A stretch of DNA of 64,000 bases from Gnetum montanum. Its lineage: Eukaryota; Streptophyta; Gnetopsida; Gnetales; Gnetaceae. Location: positions 1 through 64,000 of the forward strand of contig MNCI01007747.1 of the NCBI GenBank assembly GCA_015680685.1. Reading direction: 5' to 3'. A program made the position numbers and the translations under genes. Each line of letters starts with the position of its first letter. Position 1 is the stretch's first letter. Of the stretch, positions 36,367 through 47,683 are shown one piece after another. A model generated the notes under the pieces. It worked only from the letters and a program-made list of their open reading frames with translations. It searched no databases and was not told the origin of the DNA.

Positions 36367-36686
36367 GAATTAGCCCAAATCATTGAAGAATTCAGATGCC
36401 ACAGGGCAGACGGGCTAGGATAGCCCAGCAACAATTAAGTCCATGTCCCCGTCTCATGGTTGGTTGCCACCGCTGATTTATTGGGTCCCAGGGGAGGGGT
36501 TTACAGTCTGATCCTTGTGGGATGGGTGGTCCTTTGTAGGCAGGGTGGCAATGAAGGGGATGCTATGGGCAGCCCCTAGGAAATTCCTTGGCGGGAGTGG
36601 GGCCAGTGGCCTTGGCCCACGCTGTACTATGTATAGCTTCTTTTTTTTTTGAAATATAATTCGCTCGACCTTTTTCAAAAAAAAAA
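36367..36686 (+). mobile_element. GC-rich retroposon with poly(A) tail, copy 2
   Basis: About 320 bp, ending 'GCTCGACCTTTTTC' and a poly(A) run, flanked by 19-bp target duplications. It matches the 3' half of the element at 16640-17275, including the shared 'AAGAATTCAGA' and 'TGGCCCACGCTGTAC' words. It lacks that copy's first ~275 bp, as expected of 5'-truncated LINE-mediated insertion. It interrupts gypsy integrase. No long open frame remains. Confidence 0.9.
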
Positions 36687-36705
36687 AATAGCACCAATTA
36701 TTGCA
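36687..36705. repeat. Target site duplication, right copy
   Basis: Exact repeat of 36348-36366, directly after the poly(A) tail. Confidence 0.95.
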
Positions 36706-37892
36706 CACATCGGTTAGAACCCAAGGCTACTAAAACTACAATATCTCATGAAGTTATTTAGTTTTTCGAAAATGATATAACTTCTAGATATGGATATTCT
36801 TAGGCTGTAGTAGTAGATAATGATCCTACTTTCATATCCATAAAATTTACAAATTTTTCTAGATAGTATAATATTATTATCAAAGCCATTATCGAGCACT
36901 AGCCTTAACATAATGGTTTAGCATAATCGTCCAATAAAATTATATTAGATGAAATTAAGAAGATATAAATTAAAATTCTAGGTGGCATGAATAATTAAAA
37001 TGGGCAATATGGATATATAGAATCCATTATAAAGAGCCAATCAAAACTACACGATATGAGCTAGCATATAGATAGGAATTAATTTTATCAATAAATTTAC
37101 AAAATCCACATACTAGTTTTTCTTAGATTATTTACCTACTAATGATCAACAAGTACCACCTATGTCCAATCATATAAATCATAAGAATTTACTAGTAATT
37201 TGGTAAAATTTCATAGATTTAGTTACCTAAATAGCCAACATTCTAAATAGTAAATTATGAGGTTGTAAGGTCATTGTCTTCTTAAACCACACCTATGTCT
37301 AATTGTATGTATGGTTATGTGTGGTGAAGACATAAGATATGTATTTTGATAATTATTTTATCATTTTTTCTCCTAATAACTAGAAGATTGAATAAGGATA
37401 TAAGAATTGGATTAACTAAATGACTGATTATTTCATTAACTACATATCCTAATGTGGAGTATCCACTTCCATTTACCATACACACCCTAAACTAGTATTA
37501 ACATTTCTTAGTTACCAAGTGGTTATTACTAGGCATAGCAAATATCCACTACTAGGATTACCAAGCATTAATACATCATGCTTGAAATGGTTATACTTAC
37601 ATATTTATGCTTAATTTCATTAATTACTAAAGAATATATATGTAAAGTGGATGGAAAGTACAATACTAAACAGAAATAGTAAACTAGTCTAAGTGTTGCA
37701 ATGGATGTAGGAAATCTCAATTTTATTACTAATCATGCAAATGTGTCTAGGTAGATGAGCACTCAAATAAAAATTCATGTAATCTCACATATCTACACTA
37801 TAGGAACTCATAAGAAAAATATTCTAACTCTAGAGGAAAGAAATTACAGGAATTTGTCTAACTCTTATGATGAAAAGTTACCATAAACTATT

Positions 37893-37902
37893 CATTATAT
37901 AG
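37893..37902 (-). promoter_or_regulatory. TATA-like box of LTR B
   Basis: The minus strand reads CTATATAATG in the context GTGCCTATATAATG, corresponding to GCCTATAAATATGCAC in LTR copy 3. Confidence 0.4.
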
Positions 37903-37976
37903 GCACTGACTACATCAACATCAACATATCTACATTAACACATCCTATCATTCATTGATGGGTATATTTCTATGGT

Positions 37977-38006
37977 GCTACATCAATGGGCATGCATCAA
38001 CGTAGC
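37977..38006. repeat. Palindromic motif in the U3 of LTR B
   Basis: The outer arms GCTAC and GTAGC enclose CATCAATGGGCATGCATCAA. Related words recur at 41512-41588 upstream of another minus-strand TATA box. Confidence 0.5.
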
Positions 38007-38239
38007 CTATCTTATGGACTATTCATTATACCTCCACAATTATCTAAAAACTCTTCCTTAGGTGAATAAAAGTAGGATCAAGTTTCTTAGAAAAATGGGA
38101 AGTATGAAAATTTTAATAGAAAGAAAAAATAACTAACTTTAACTAACTTTGAGTGCCATATTGTTTATGGTTACAAATAAGTGTCCATCATAATAAAATT
38201 GGACACATTATGAAATTTCAATCGATGTTTGAAAAATAG

Positions 38240-41031
38240 CTGAAGACATAAGGAATTCTTAGACGTGCCAAGAGGTGGAGGCTCCTATGACTCTAATAGT
38301 CATACATCATGTCCTAATGCTAATAAATTTTGAAGTTGACTTGTTACTATCACTAGTACTATTAAAAGTTTCAAAGCAATTAGTAATTCTTTCATCTTTT
38401 CTTCTTTGCTTCATGGATCATAAATGGTTCATGCAACTTCACTAATGTGGGTTGATGTAGGACTGTCTCAAGGGCATGGAATTGAAGAAAAAAATTTCTT
38501 CATGTTAACAAACCAAGCTGTGAAAGCTTACATTTGATCTCAAATATCTTGATGAGGTTTTATAGTTTCTGATAGTCATTCATTCTCCTTACCAAATTCT
38601 TAGCTATCTCTAACTTTTATTTTGTCTCCTTGTGTAGCTTGAATTCCACCTTGTAATGGAGGTAGGAACGAACTACCTACTTCTCCAATTTAGACATTGG
38701 CCTTCCTACTGTTAACATTGCCAAGTTTTCATAATGAAGATTGGAAAGATTCATATATTCTATCATATCCTAAATTTTCAACTCCTTTAGGTGAATTTCC
38801 ATCTAATTGTATGCATTTAGTCCATTGAAGATGGGCTATCATGTGTTTCCTAATTGTTGGAGTTGCTAGAAGGCTTCATTTATCTTCACTTTTCTCAATT
38901 TGATCTCCCTTCTCATTGATCTTCTTGAGTATCCCAACTTGGTCCCTATAGTAAGTTTTCACATATTTAAAATTCAAGGCCTCATTCTTCTAGGTGGCTA
39001 TCTCAATTGTAGTCTTCTAGTGAAGAGCATAAACTTTCTTCATTAAGAGATTGTGATTTTCAGCTATCACCCTTCTTAGATCCAAGTTCATCTTAGTGAG
39101 TTGTTCTTGCTACTAATGTATTAATTTAACAATTTGATCATTTCACTATGTAGCATTTCATAGGTAGTGATTACCCTTTGTGAGGATCAAAATTTTTTGT
39201 GGACCTATGATAGATCATTATTAATGTTGAAATCCATGGCTTCTGATAAGGATGCAACAAAGATCAATGTATTCTTTGCCTTCTCAACCTCTTGAAGTTT
39301 TTGTTGAAATTCTTGAAAAGCCTCATCTCTAGTAAGCTTAGGCTTGAGAATGGTAGGGTTAAAGAGATGGGCTTTCAACTCAACTTTGGTGACCAACTAC
39401 TGATTGGTTGCAATGGTCTTCTTAAGTTTTGCATTGGTAGTTAGTAGTTTACCTCTTATCTCAAGCAACTATGCTTAGTTTGTTGTAATGTCATCTGAAA
39501 GATCAAAGATCTCTAGAAGCAGTTTCCTAGATCTAAGTAGCCTCTGTAACACTTCCTTAAGTTGGGTACTGCTCATCTAACCACTCCTTGCTTCTACAGA
39601 TGCATGAATGTCCACCATGATAGCAATGCCAAGTATGCTCACTATAGGAGTATTTAGGACTTTAGCTACCCTATCATCCATCATCTCTGCTACTATCTCC
39701 TAGCCTTTGTACTGCATAACTAGGATGGTTATTTCATCTTCTTTCTCCAACATGATAAAGAAGGTCACAACATTTCCTAAAATATCAGAAAACATTTATT
39801 TAAGAATGGACACTATGACCTCTTAGGCATTTGGATTGGACCTTGTTAGTTCCTAGTCCCTTTGAGTAAAGAACAATGGGGCAATCTCACTGTCTGCCTA
39901 GCTAATGGTTCTTATGATCTTGTTTAAGTGTCCCATGGTTGGATGGTAAATAGATGGTTCTCCATCATATACATAGCTTTTTTGTTGTTGCATTTGTTGC
40001 TTTCTAAGATTTTTTAATCATTCTACAACTACAAGCATCCTTGGTATAGTCTTTAGGCCATAAGTAATGGTGGTGATGGTTTCTTCTATTCTTGTAGCTT
40101 AATTGTTACCTTGTCTTTCATTATCTTGTACCAAGATACAGTAGGAGCATGGTAGACTACATCATTGGAGTAGTGTGCTATGCCTACCATTTTGCGTAGC
40201 TTGTGGATGAGATAGGAAATGAAAAGTGTCTTCCTTCCCTTCTTATTTTCCTTAAAGCATTTCTCAATTGTTAGGAAAATGAGCTGAGTATGGTTTATTG
40301 GAAAATTTCCTCTTAAATTAGTGCATGCTTAGGTAGAGAAAGTTGTAACTTTACTAGGCCTCACTATTGGACTTAGGTAATAAGCCACAATTTTAAGGTA
40401 TGCTTTTTTTGCCTTTGTAAGAGCTTTGTACTCCTTATGATTAATCCCATGGCATCATTGAATCCACTCTTTCTTAGCTTCTAGATCTACCTTTGTGGAA
40501 ATCTTAGCAAGTGTGGTCCCAATGTCTAACAAACTGAGGACCTTTGCAATGTCTTCAACCAAGTAGAAGATGGTGATGTTCTTGATTTTCATCAACACAT
40601 CTCCTTGTTGGCTATTATAGAAAAGGCAAGTATTCCCCCTGTATCATTCTTCCCTATTTGAGGGAATGGGTCACATAGAAGATTCTTGTATTACATGCAA
40701 GCATCCTCTGCAACTAATTCTAATAACGGTCCAAAGTTCAACTCTTAGAGAATAGAAATTTGGACCTTCTTGGTTATGATCTTTCCTAGGAAACTCTCCA
40801 TGATGGTGACCTTCATGCTAGAACTTAGTCTACGGACCTCATCCTACCTAGATTGGCTAGTTTCTACAATGTGAATCTATCAAAAAAAATTTACCTTAGG
40901 ATCCTCCTAAAGGGATCTTGTGACATGAGTTTCCTTGATAGTTTACTCCTAGAGCTACTGTTGTTATTTCTACTATTGGATCCTTCCTCCCTTAGGTCAC
41001 TTCCTCATAGACTATGAAGGTCCTCCTGCAT
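38240..41031 (-). pseudogene. Copy B: diverged homologue of the copy A ORF
   Basis: The minus-strand ATG at 41031 lies in a context (TTTTTGTGATCACAAATG) similar to copy A. At 40440-40200 the frame reads 'ALTKAKKAYLKIVAYYLSPI' and later 'KTLFISYLIHKLRKM', aligning with copy A 'KTHFKIVTYHIFP' and 'PFPFIIRKLCK' at the same spacing. The C-terminal half is coiled-coil-like; the frame at 39205-39396 includes 'PKLTRDEAFQEFQQKLQEVE', corresponding to copy A 'TKLTKNRAATRQEKEKAV'. Stops and frameshifts occur throughout. A divergent family-1 LTR follows 210 bp downstream, the same distance as in copy A. Confidence 0.65.
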
Positions 41032-41660
41032 TTGTGATCACAAAAATAACCCCTAATTAGCTTTTTACTTTTATAACCCTTAGTTATTTTGATATCTTTC
41101 TTGTTAGCTTAGGTTATGTCTAATTATTCGGTGTTAAGATTTGATCATTTCAATGCTTGTTTGTGATCTTGGCTAGTTATATTATTTTATTTACTAGCTA
41201 TTAGAGTTTATTTATTAGGTTTAATCCTTAATGATAAGTAATTTAATATTATTTTAATGAATTAAACTTTAGAGAGTTAGAAAAGTTTCAAAGCATTTTC
41301 TACTAGAAACCAAGAGTTTATGTCCCCCGCAATGTAGAGCTTACTTCCAATAGCATGAGGATCAAAAATAAAGGAAATAGAGCAACAGTTTAAAAGTTAT
41401 GATGCTTGGAAGGTCCTTAGGCTCTGAAAAATGGCAAAAAATCCTCTTGTTGTTTAGGGAAATGACCCAAAATAAGCTAAGTCTCATGTGTATTTATAGT
41501 ATTATTTCACTACGTCAATGGGATGCATTGATGGGGCTACATCAACTCATCCCACCACATCAATGGGGATGCATTGAAAATGCTACATTTTGCAAAATTA
41601 CACTTTCTAAAATGGAAGAATTACAGATAAATTTTTGGATGAAACAAGAGCACAATGAAA
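41032..41660 (-). promoter_or_regulatory. Putative promoter region of copy B
   Basis: A minus-strand TATA box (CTATAAATA, 41491-41499) lies about 460 bp upstream of the copy B ATG. Just upstream of it (41512-41588) two related copies of CATCAATGGGATGCATTGATG-like sequence are arranged in tandem, resembling the U3 palindrome of LTR B. It may be the remains of a 5' LTR, but the rest does not align with family 1. Confidence 0.4.
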
Positions 41661-43285
41661 GCCAAAAAGACAAATAATAATGAAAATAACATAGAAGAGG
41701 GTTAGCTTAACTTAGGAGAAGAGATTCGAGTGGATTTAGACAAACTTAAACTGCTAAAGTAAAGAAAAACTTGATGGTTGAATGCAAGATTATGTGATTG
41801 ATCGCTCAAACAACCAATGAATACAAATTTTAACTTGAGGTAAACTAAAGAAAATGCAAATGGATACATTCCAAAGTAGGCTTAGGCCTCTAATATCCTT
41901 ACATGCCCTCATCACAAGAAGTTTGTAGGCAATAAGGATGATTAATGGTCATTTCAAGTTAAAAGCTATGTCTAATAGCAATCTATCTTAAGATTATATG
42001 ATCATTATAATAAATACATCAATTGACCATGATAAGAGGAAGTGGGATGGTATTACGATTAGTTTTAAATAATGGTAGAACGAAGAGTGTGGATAGCTAA
42101 TTTGCATTTAGGTCACATGGGACACTTATGAAACTTGTGATTAAGATGATTTGATACTATTCCATTCCTAGTCAAGACTAAGTTTGTTCCACATTCAATG
42201 AATTCACATTGACATATCCTTTTCCTTCGGCCATCAGGAGTTTTTGACAATTCCCAAAGGATAACCACCACTCTAAGAGAAGAAGAATAAAAGAATCAAA
42301 TAGGAAGGGTCTTAGTTAGAGGGATGTCTTTAGGCATGGGTAACATGTCTTTCTAGCCTCATAACTAGTGCTTGTAGCTCATTATTATATATGAGGGGTA
42401 TGCTTTAAATTCGTATGTTCGTTATTTTTTTATGGAAACGATACCATGCAAAGATACACATCCTAGTTGTTGGTCAACAAGAGGAGCAGTGATATAATAA
42501 TGGAGAAAAATCATAAAACTATAGAAATAATTTGAGAAAAGGATTCAAAAAGTCCCCTTGAAGTGACATCCTTTTTCATTTCTTCTTTGGTTTGTTCTAA
42601 GTCTATTAAGTACAAAGATCATTGGTTACTTTCAATTGTAATGTGGAAGGACCTCATGCTTCCAAAATGCATAGCTTCCCTAGAACAAATGGAAGGGATT
42701 GATGTCATTAACCCACTACATGATATCATTAGAAAATTGACAATTTATTAATATAGGATATAATTTGTAGATGAAATTGGACCCTTTAGTAAATCAATCA
42801 TGATAGTAATGGTTGTGTTTTTTAGCTTTGAGTATTAGTAGCAGTAATAGCAAAACCAAAGATTCCCTACAAAACAAGATAAAATACTAAAAAGGAAAAT
42901 GAAAGAAAAGGAAAAATATATATAATAATTAATAAATTATTGAAGAAAATGAAAACTATAAGAAGAATAGTGTAAAAAAAAAAAGAATGAAAAATTAGAT
43001 TAGTCCTAATAAGATGTCAACATGGATGACCATCTTCCCCACAATTGAGTTAAGAGGAAGAGATTCAAAAAATAGAACATGCTTGCTCTTACTCTGTTCT
43101 ATTAGTATTGGTGGTTACTTGAGTTTTCAAGAATAGCTTTACTTGCTAAATGTTGACTAATAGAAATTTTTCTAGGCTCAATGGATGGTAAATGGCCATG
43201 GCACTAAAAGGAAAAGTTGCATAAATGATGTAAGTTCCTTATCATAGTGTTTAAAACTTAGTACATTGTGGTACATGCATAGGGT
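41661..43285. other. AT-rich region, no gene recognised
   Basis: No domain, repeat or RNA gene was recognised. The short open frame at 42563-42751 has no known motif. An A-rich run is near 42970. Confidence 0.3.
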
Positions 43286-43289
43286 TAGA

Positions 43290-43700
43290 ATTGAGCTTTT
43301 TGAGGATCAAGAACTTAGAAGGGTGGATGAATAAGTTTTCCAATTAAAATTGCACCAACCACATGAACACACCAAATTTTACATGGTTCCCCAACTTAGG
43401 TACATTCATCCCTGGAGGGTAGAATCCATGCACGCCTCCAAACTTTGTTTGTTTAAAAAAATGTGGTTTGAAGGGCACCACACCCTATACAAGTTGTGAG
43501 CTCTACTCTGAAGTGTTTCATTGCTATGAAACCACTCAACCCTACAAGATCCTATCAAGCTCATAATGTGATTTTAAGGATCCCACAACCTTTACAAAAT
43601 TAAGCTCTACTCCATAGTGTTTTGACATTGCAAAACCACTTAATCCTATAGGATCCCAATAAGCTCAATACGTATGGCTTCTCTCAAGAAGCACATTAAC
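43290..43700 (+). repeat. Copia-type LTR fragment with internal 105-bp duplication
   Basis: It begins with AGGATCAAGAACTTAGAAGG and contains TTTTACATGGTTCCCCAACTT, a decayed form of the ACGTGGTTC words common in plant copia LTR regions. It matches the reverse complement of 56890-57314. Both copies hold an internal direct duplication; here GCTCTACTC starts at 43499 and again at 43604. Confidence 0.6.
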
Positions 43701-45590
43701 CCCACAAGGCTAAAAGAAAGGAATAAAAGAACAATGAAAGAATGTAACTAAATTTACAAATCCTTGTACTTAAAGCTTAGTACAAGTTACAAACAAGAAA
43801 ATGATGTTACAATGAGGAGTAAGGATAGACTTGCATAGAATAGACAATGATAGATCTTTGTGTGAATAATACTTGCATAATTTCCAAGATTTTAACATCT
43901 AGCCTTGGAGTTCTTGAAAACTCTTTGGAATTTGTGCAATGACTACCAAATAGTTAATGTGGACATCTACTTTGAAGTTGGGATGTCTGGCTAAGATTCA
44001 CTTCAATGTAGGTAAGACATTTATCTTGTAGGTGGAACATCTACAATGGAGTGTCTACAGTGAGACATCTACTATTAGAGATAGATGTCTACTATTTCTC
44101 CAAGATGTCTCCTCAACTTTTAAACTTTCACTTCTGAGGCTTTCTCTTATCAATTTGCCTTCTTGGTAGACTTTGGAGCATCTTAATTTGACTTGTAGAC
44201 TTTATTATTTATCCATGCTCTCATCTTGCCCATGTAGATCTCGTTTCCTTCAGTTCTTGTTCATGTCTTGGAAAACCAACATCCACCACAAACATTCTAT
44301 ATTTTCCATTTTCCTTAAGATTTTGACATACCAAAAGGTCAACAATCTCCTTTTTTCGATGATGTCCAAAACTTAAGAAAATGAGATAATATATTACAAA
44401 GATCTATTGAGCTAAGGATGATGATAGATGAAAGACTATGCAAAAATGCATCCTTAATACAACACATAATTCATTAATCATTAAGACACTTGTGAATTGT
44501 GAATAAGGACATTTATGAGCCCGTGACAAATATGTTTTCTACAAGGTCCTATGCTCATGTTTTCCTTAGTCTTCTTTTGGCTAACGATGGGGCATCTATT
44601 AGTTTGCTAAAACTTTGATTATTTATTATTATTTAGTTATTACTATTATTAATATTATTAATTAACATAGAGTTCCTAACGCCTTTAGGTTAATAGATAC
44701 ACTAAGTTAACATCTTATTAATTAAAGGGTAGGTTCATATTTTTTTAAACGCAAGACAAATAATTAAATATTAAGTTTAGGCAAGTTCATGAGATAAGTC
44801 CATTTTGGAAGTGTCGGACACCTTGTCATGCTAATGATGATTGCAACCCATAATTGGAAGTTTCAAATCAGATTTGTATCTATTCTGGTCAATATACTTT
44901 TGTTGAGATTTCAATTATGGCAATCCATCCTTTATTTAAGTTGACTCGTCCAATCCATGAGTGTCCGTTCAACAGAGATGCTCACTTGCCATTAATATTC
45001 ATGGCGACATGCAAGGAGCTTTGGCGCAATGCAGGCACCGACAATGATATGCATGAGTGGTGAGCGTTCTAAAAACCTGAGAACTAGAGTAGCAATCACA
45101 TGCATAAGGCCATGTGATAACAACAGGCAAAGCTAAAGCATGATTGTGTAACATTAGAAGAACTGACAGCTATTAACAGTGAGAAAGTGAACGTTGTGTG
45201 CAGCATGGTGATGTATTCATTATTGACGTTGGAGATTAGTGCGGAGTCCTACATCATTTTTAATTTGGTTATTCATGAAGATCGAAAGACACTGCATCTC
45301 TCTCACCCCCATTCTACTCTTCTTTTCTTGATACCAAAAACTCCTTTTCTTTATATTTTTCTTCTGCAAATCTTTCAAACTTTAGTAGCGTTGGCAACGT
45401 TAAGCTGAACCGCAAGATAAGCTTTGACTGTGTTTTCATTTTCCAGTGATTTATTACTTTAGCAACTTGTCAAGAACGCTTAAATTAGGAACTGATAAAA
45501 CTGAACATATTAGTTTTGGATAGTATTATTTGTTATTATTGGAAACAAAGCATACTCAGCCTTGTAGTAACAAAGTAATGGTATCTGTTG
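43701..45590. other. Region without recognised genes
   Basis: AT-rich up to about 44800. From 44850 to 45420 composition is more mixed with several CpGs, and a plus-strand frame at 44854-45063 is open but starts without ATG and has no known domain. It could contain low-copy sequence. I see nothing firm. Confidence 0.3.
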
Positions 45591-45595
45591 ATATG

Positions 45596-45858
45596 AACCA
45601 ACATCAATCTCACAGAAACTATTCTTAGTTATTGCCCTTCTGTTTCTCTCTACAGACTACCAATTCACTGTTATTATAATAGACTGTAAACTCCTAAATT
45701 ATCATTGGAACTGTTAATTATAATTTCACTCAAAATGGCTATATGCCCTGTGATAAATAATGTTCGGCACATTTAAATACAATCAAGCTAAATGTGAAGA
45801 GGAATGCCCTTTCTTCCCCAGAATAAATTTAATCTTTAAGATTCGTCTATTTTTTACA
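45596..45858 (+). mobile_element. 5' LTR of copia element 2
   Basis: 263 bp starting TGTTGATATGAACCAA and ending TTTTTTACA, followed directly by the primer site. It aligns along its length with 49735-50006; shared words include AGAAACTATTCTTAGTTATT and AAAATGGCTATATGCCC. Confidence 0.9.
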
Positions 45859-45871
45859 TGGTATCAGAGTT
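45859..45871 (+). promoter_or_regulatory. Copia primer-binding site (tRNA-iMet)
   Basis: TGGTATCAGAGTT follows the LTR end directly; this is the normal copia primer site with one change near its end. Confidence 0.95.
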
Positions 45872-45899
45872 GAAACGATCTGTAGAAATCAAATCGTTA

Positions 45900-46695
45900 T
45901 GTTTCTCCCTGAAAACCGCTGATTGCAAAATCCAAAGGCCTTCTCCTATCTTTCATATTATCAACTAAAGCAAGAAGTCAATCAATCCAAGCAAGAAGAT
46001 AAGTCATTTATAGATTTTTTGAGTGATCTCAAAGAAAATGGGATGAGCTTGCAATTTATAGTCTGAGCACTACAGATCCGAAAACACTTCAAAAGTGTGA
46101 AGATCCGAAAACACTTCAAAAGTGTGAAGAGGAAGATAAAATCTTTTAACTCTTGAGAGGCTTGAGAACAGAATATGTAAATATCAAGAGCCAAATACTT
46201 GCAACCACTGATCTGCCATCATTCACTAATATATGTGCTATCATTCAACATGAAGAGACTTGCAGGAAAATAATGAAATGTGAAAAAAAGCTAGCTGCAG
46301 AAGACAATGAAAAATCAGCCTTCTTGGTAAATAAAGGTAGAAGAAGCTTTGAAAATTGGGATGAAGGAGGGGCAGTAGAAACAAGTCAAGGTTGAGGAAG
46401 GGGATGTGTAGGAAGATCATTTCTAAAATGTGATCATTGCCATCTCACTGGTCACAGTAAGGATCATTGTTGGTTCCTCCATCCTCATCTCCATCCACCA
46501 CACCATCCACCACACGAAAATTGTAAATCTACAGGACAACTAACATCAACTGAAGCACAAACATCTATTGACAAGCTCACTCAAATCATCCAGCAACTGA
46601 GTAAGTCTGGCATTGCATCCTCCTCTCTGGATCTTGTTCAACATCCTCAAGAATCAGGTAACACTCATGTTTTGCAAGCCACTTTAGATACCTAA
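45900..46695 (+). pseudogene. Copia element 2 gag with intact CCHC knuckle
   Basis: The frame at 46153-46395 reads 'GLRTEYVNIKSQILATTDLP' and 'FTNICAIIQHEETCRKIM', typical gag of copia elements. At 46429-46470 the knuckle CDHCHLTGHSKDHC is complete (C-x2-C-x4-H-x4-C). Upstream, a perfect 27-bp duplication (46075-46128) lengthens the protein by nine residues in frame. Stops and frameshifts are present. Confidence 0.8.
46075..46128. repeat. Perfect 27-bp tandem duplication in gag
   Basis: GATCCGAAAACACTTCAAAA starts at 46075 and 46102, and the two 27-bp units are identical. Identity in an otherwise decayed element suggests a recent replication slip. Confidence 0.95.
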
Positions 46696-46739
46696 AGCTA
46701 TACATCATATGACATGAAACCCAAATCCTCTATTTGATT

Positions 46740-47225
46740 ACAAAAATCAACTGACATGTAATCTATGTCAATGGCTCTTCAAGTACAGTACAAGGCATTG
46801 GGAAAACTAATGTCCTCTCTAACTTAAAGTACTCTGATGCGCTATTTATTTCATCATTTCCATCTAATTTGCTATCTGTTAGCAAAATCAGTCAAGAACT
46901 CAATTCTAATGTTACTTTCTCTCCTCATTCTGTAACATTTTAGGACAAGGCCATGGGGAAAAAGATTTGTAAAGGACATCTACTTCAAGGATTGTATCTA
47001 CTTGATCAAAAGAAAGCATTTTCAGTTAATAAGAAAGGTTATGATAATTACCATTTGTGGCAATGGAGGCTAGGCCATCCTTCAGAAAATGTTCTAAGAT
47101 CACTATTTCTATCCTTGAGCCATCTAACATTTCAAAATTACGATATCTGTAACTTTTCAAAGCAAAGCAGATTACAATTTTCTCAATCCACAGAAGTTTC
47201 TGAAGAACCATTAAGTCTAATTCGC
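46740..47225 (+). pseudogene. Copia element 2 protease end and pre-integrase zinc region
   Basis: The translation gives 'VNGSSSTVQGIGKTNVLSNL' and 'NLLSVSKISQELNSNVTFSP' (late protease), then 'YHLWQWRLGHPSENVLRSLF', the HxRLGHP start of the pre-integrase domain. The protease DSG triad is not preserved in a clear form. Confidence 0.75.
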
Positions 47226-47683
47226 TCAGATGTATGGGTCCTGCTCCTATTCTTTCTTATAACGGATTCACATATTTTGTCATATTTATAGATGATTGGT
47301 CTTGCTCCACCTGGATCTACTTGTTGAAATCTGAAAGTGATGTGTTTTCTATCTTTCAAGAATTCCACAACCAAATTTGCAATCCATGTGATGGTAAAAT
47401 AAAAGTTATCCAATTAGATAATGGAATTGAGTTTATGAATAATAACTTTTCTGATTATTTTATCAATCATGGCATCATTCATCAAATGTCATGCATTGGA
47501 ACCCTTGAAAAAACTGGGGTTGCAGAAAGGAAAATTAAGCATCTGCTTCAAGCTAGAAGGTCATTGATGTTTCAAGCCAACATCCCAAAGGCTTATTGGT
47601 CTGAAGCTGTCTTGAATGTGTGCTATCTCATCAATCGTCTCCCAAGTAGAATACTTTGGACAAGTCCCCTTTGGAAATTATAA
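47220..47683 (+). pseudogene. Copia element 2 integrase
   Basis: The frame at 47234-47683 reads 'GFTYFVIFIDDWSCSTWIYL', 'IKVIQLDNGIEFMNNNF' and 'GVAERKIKHLLQARRSLMFQ' with 'YWSEAVLNVCYLINRLPSR', the copia integrase core. Catalytic aspartates in IDD and LDNG are present; the third acidic residue is seen as VAERK. A frameshift separates it from the preceding 'LIRSDVWV', and the next block starts in another frame. Confidence 0.88.

Larger units (their letters stand above)
36060..37140 (+). pseudogene. Ty3/gypsy integrase remnant, split by a retroposon
   Basis: An H2C2 zinc domain is seen at 36080-36210 ('TLKQLHEEIHIGYYL' and 'GYYWLTMMNDTCNLVKNCV', with a stop). The core starts near 36240 ('PLQPIIKTIPFAQ'), is cut by the insertion at 36367-36686, and resumes at about 36706 with pieces such as 'TISHEVI', 'FFENDITSRYGYS' and 'FISIKFTNF'. 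Near 37020-37080 the C-terminal pattern 'WIYRIHYKEPIKTTRYELAY' appears. The element is then interrupted by the LTR at 37143. Confidence 0.8.
37143..38028 (-). mobile_element. Divergent family-1 LTR (3' LTR of copy B)
   Basis: On the minus strand it starts TAATGAATAG after a purine-rich GTGGAGGTA. The copy 3 LTR starts TGATGAG after GGGGGTA, so the junctions match. Internal words align with copy 1: ATTGTCTTC...GTATGTATGG here against GTTGTCTTC...GTCACGTATGG, and GGATTACCAAGCATTAATAC against GGATTACCAAGCGCATGG. The lower end, TGATCAACAAGTACC, aligns with TGATGAGTGATGAGGTATCC. It is strongly diverged, so ends are approximate. It interrupts gypsy integrase sequence. Confidence 0.65.
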
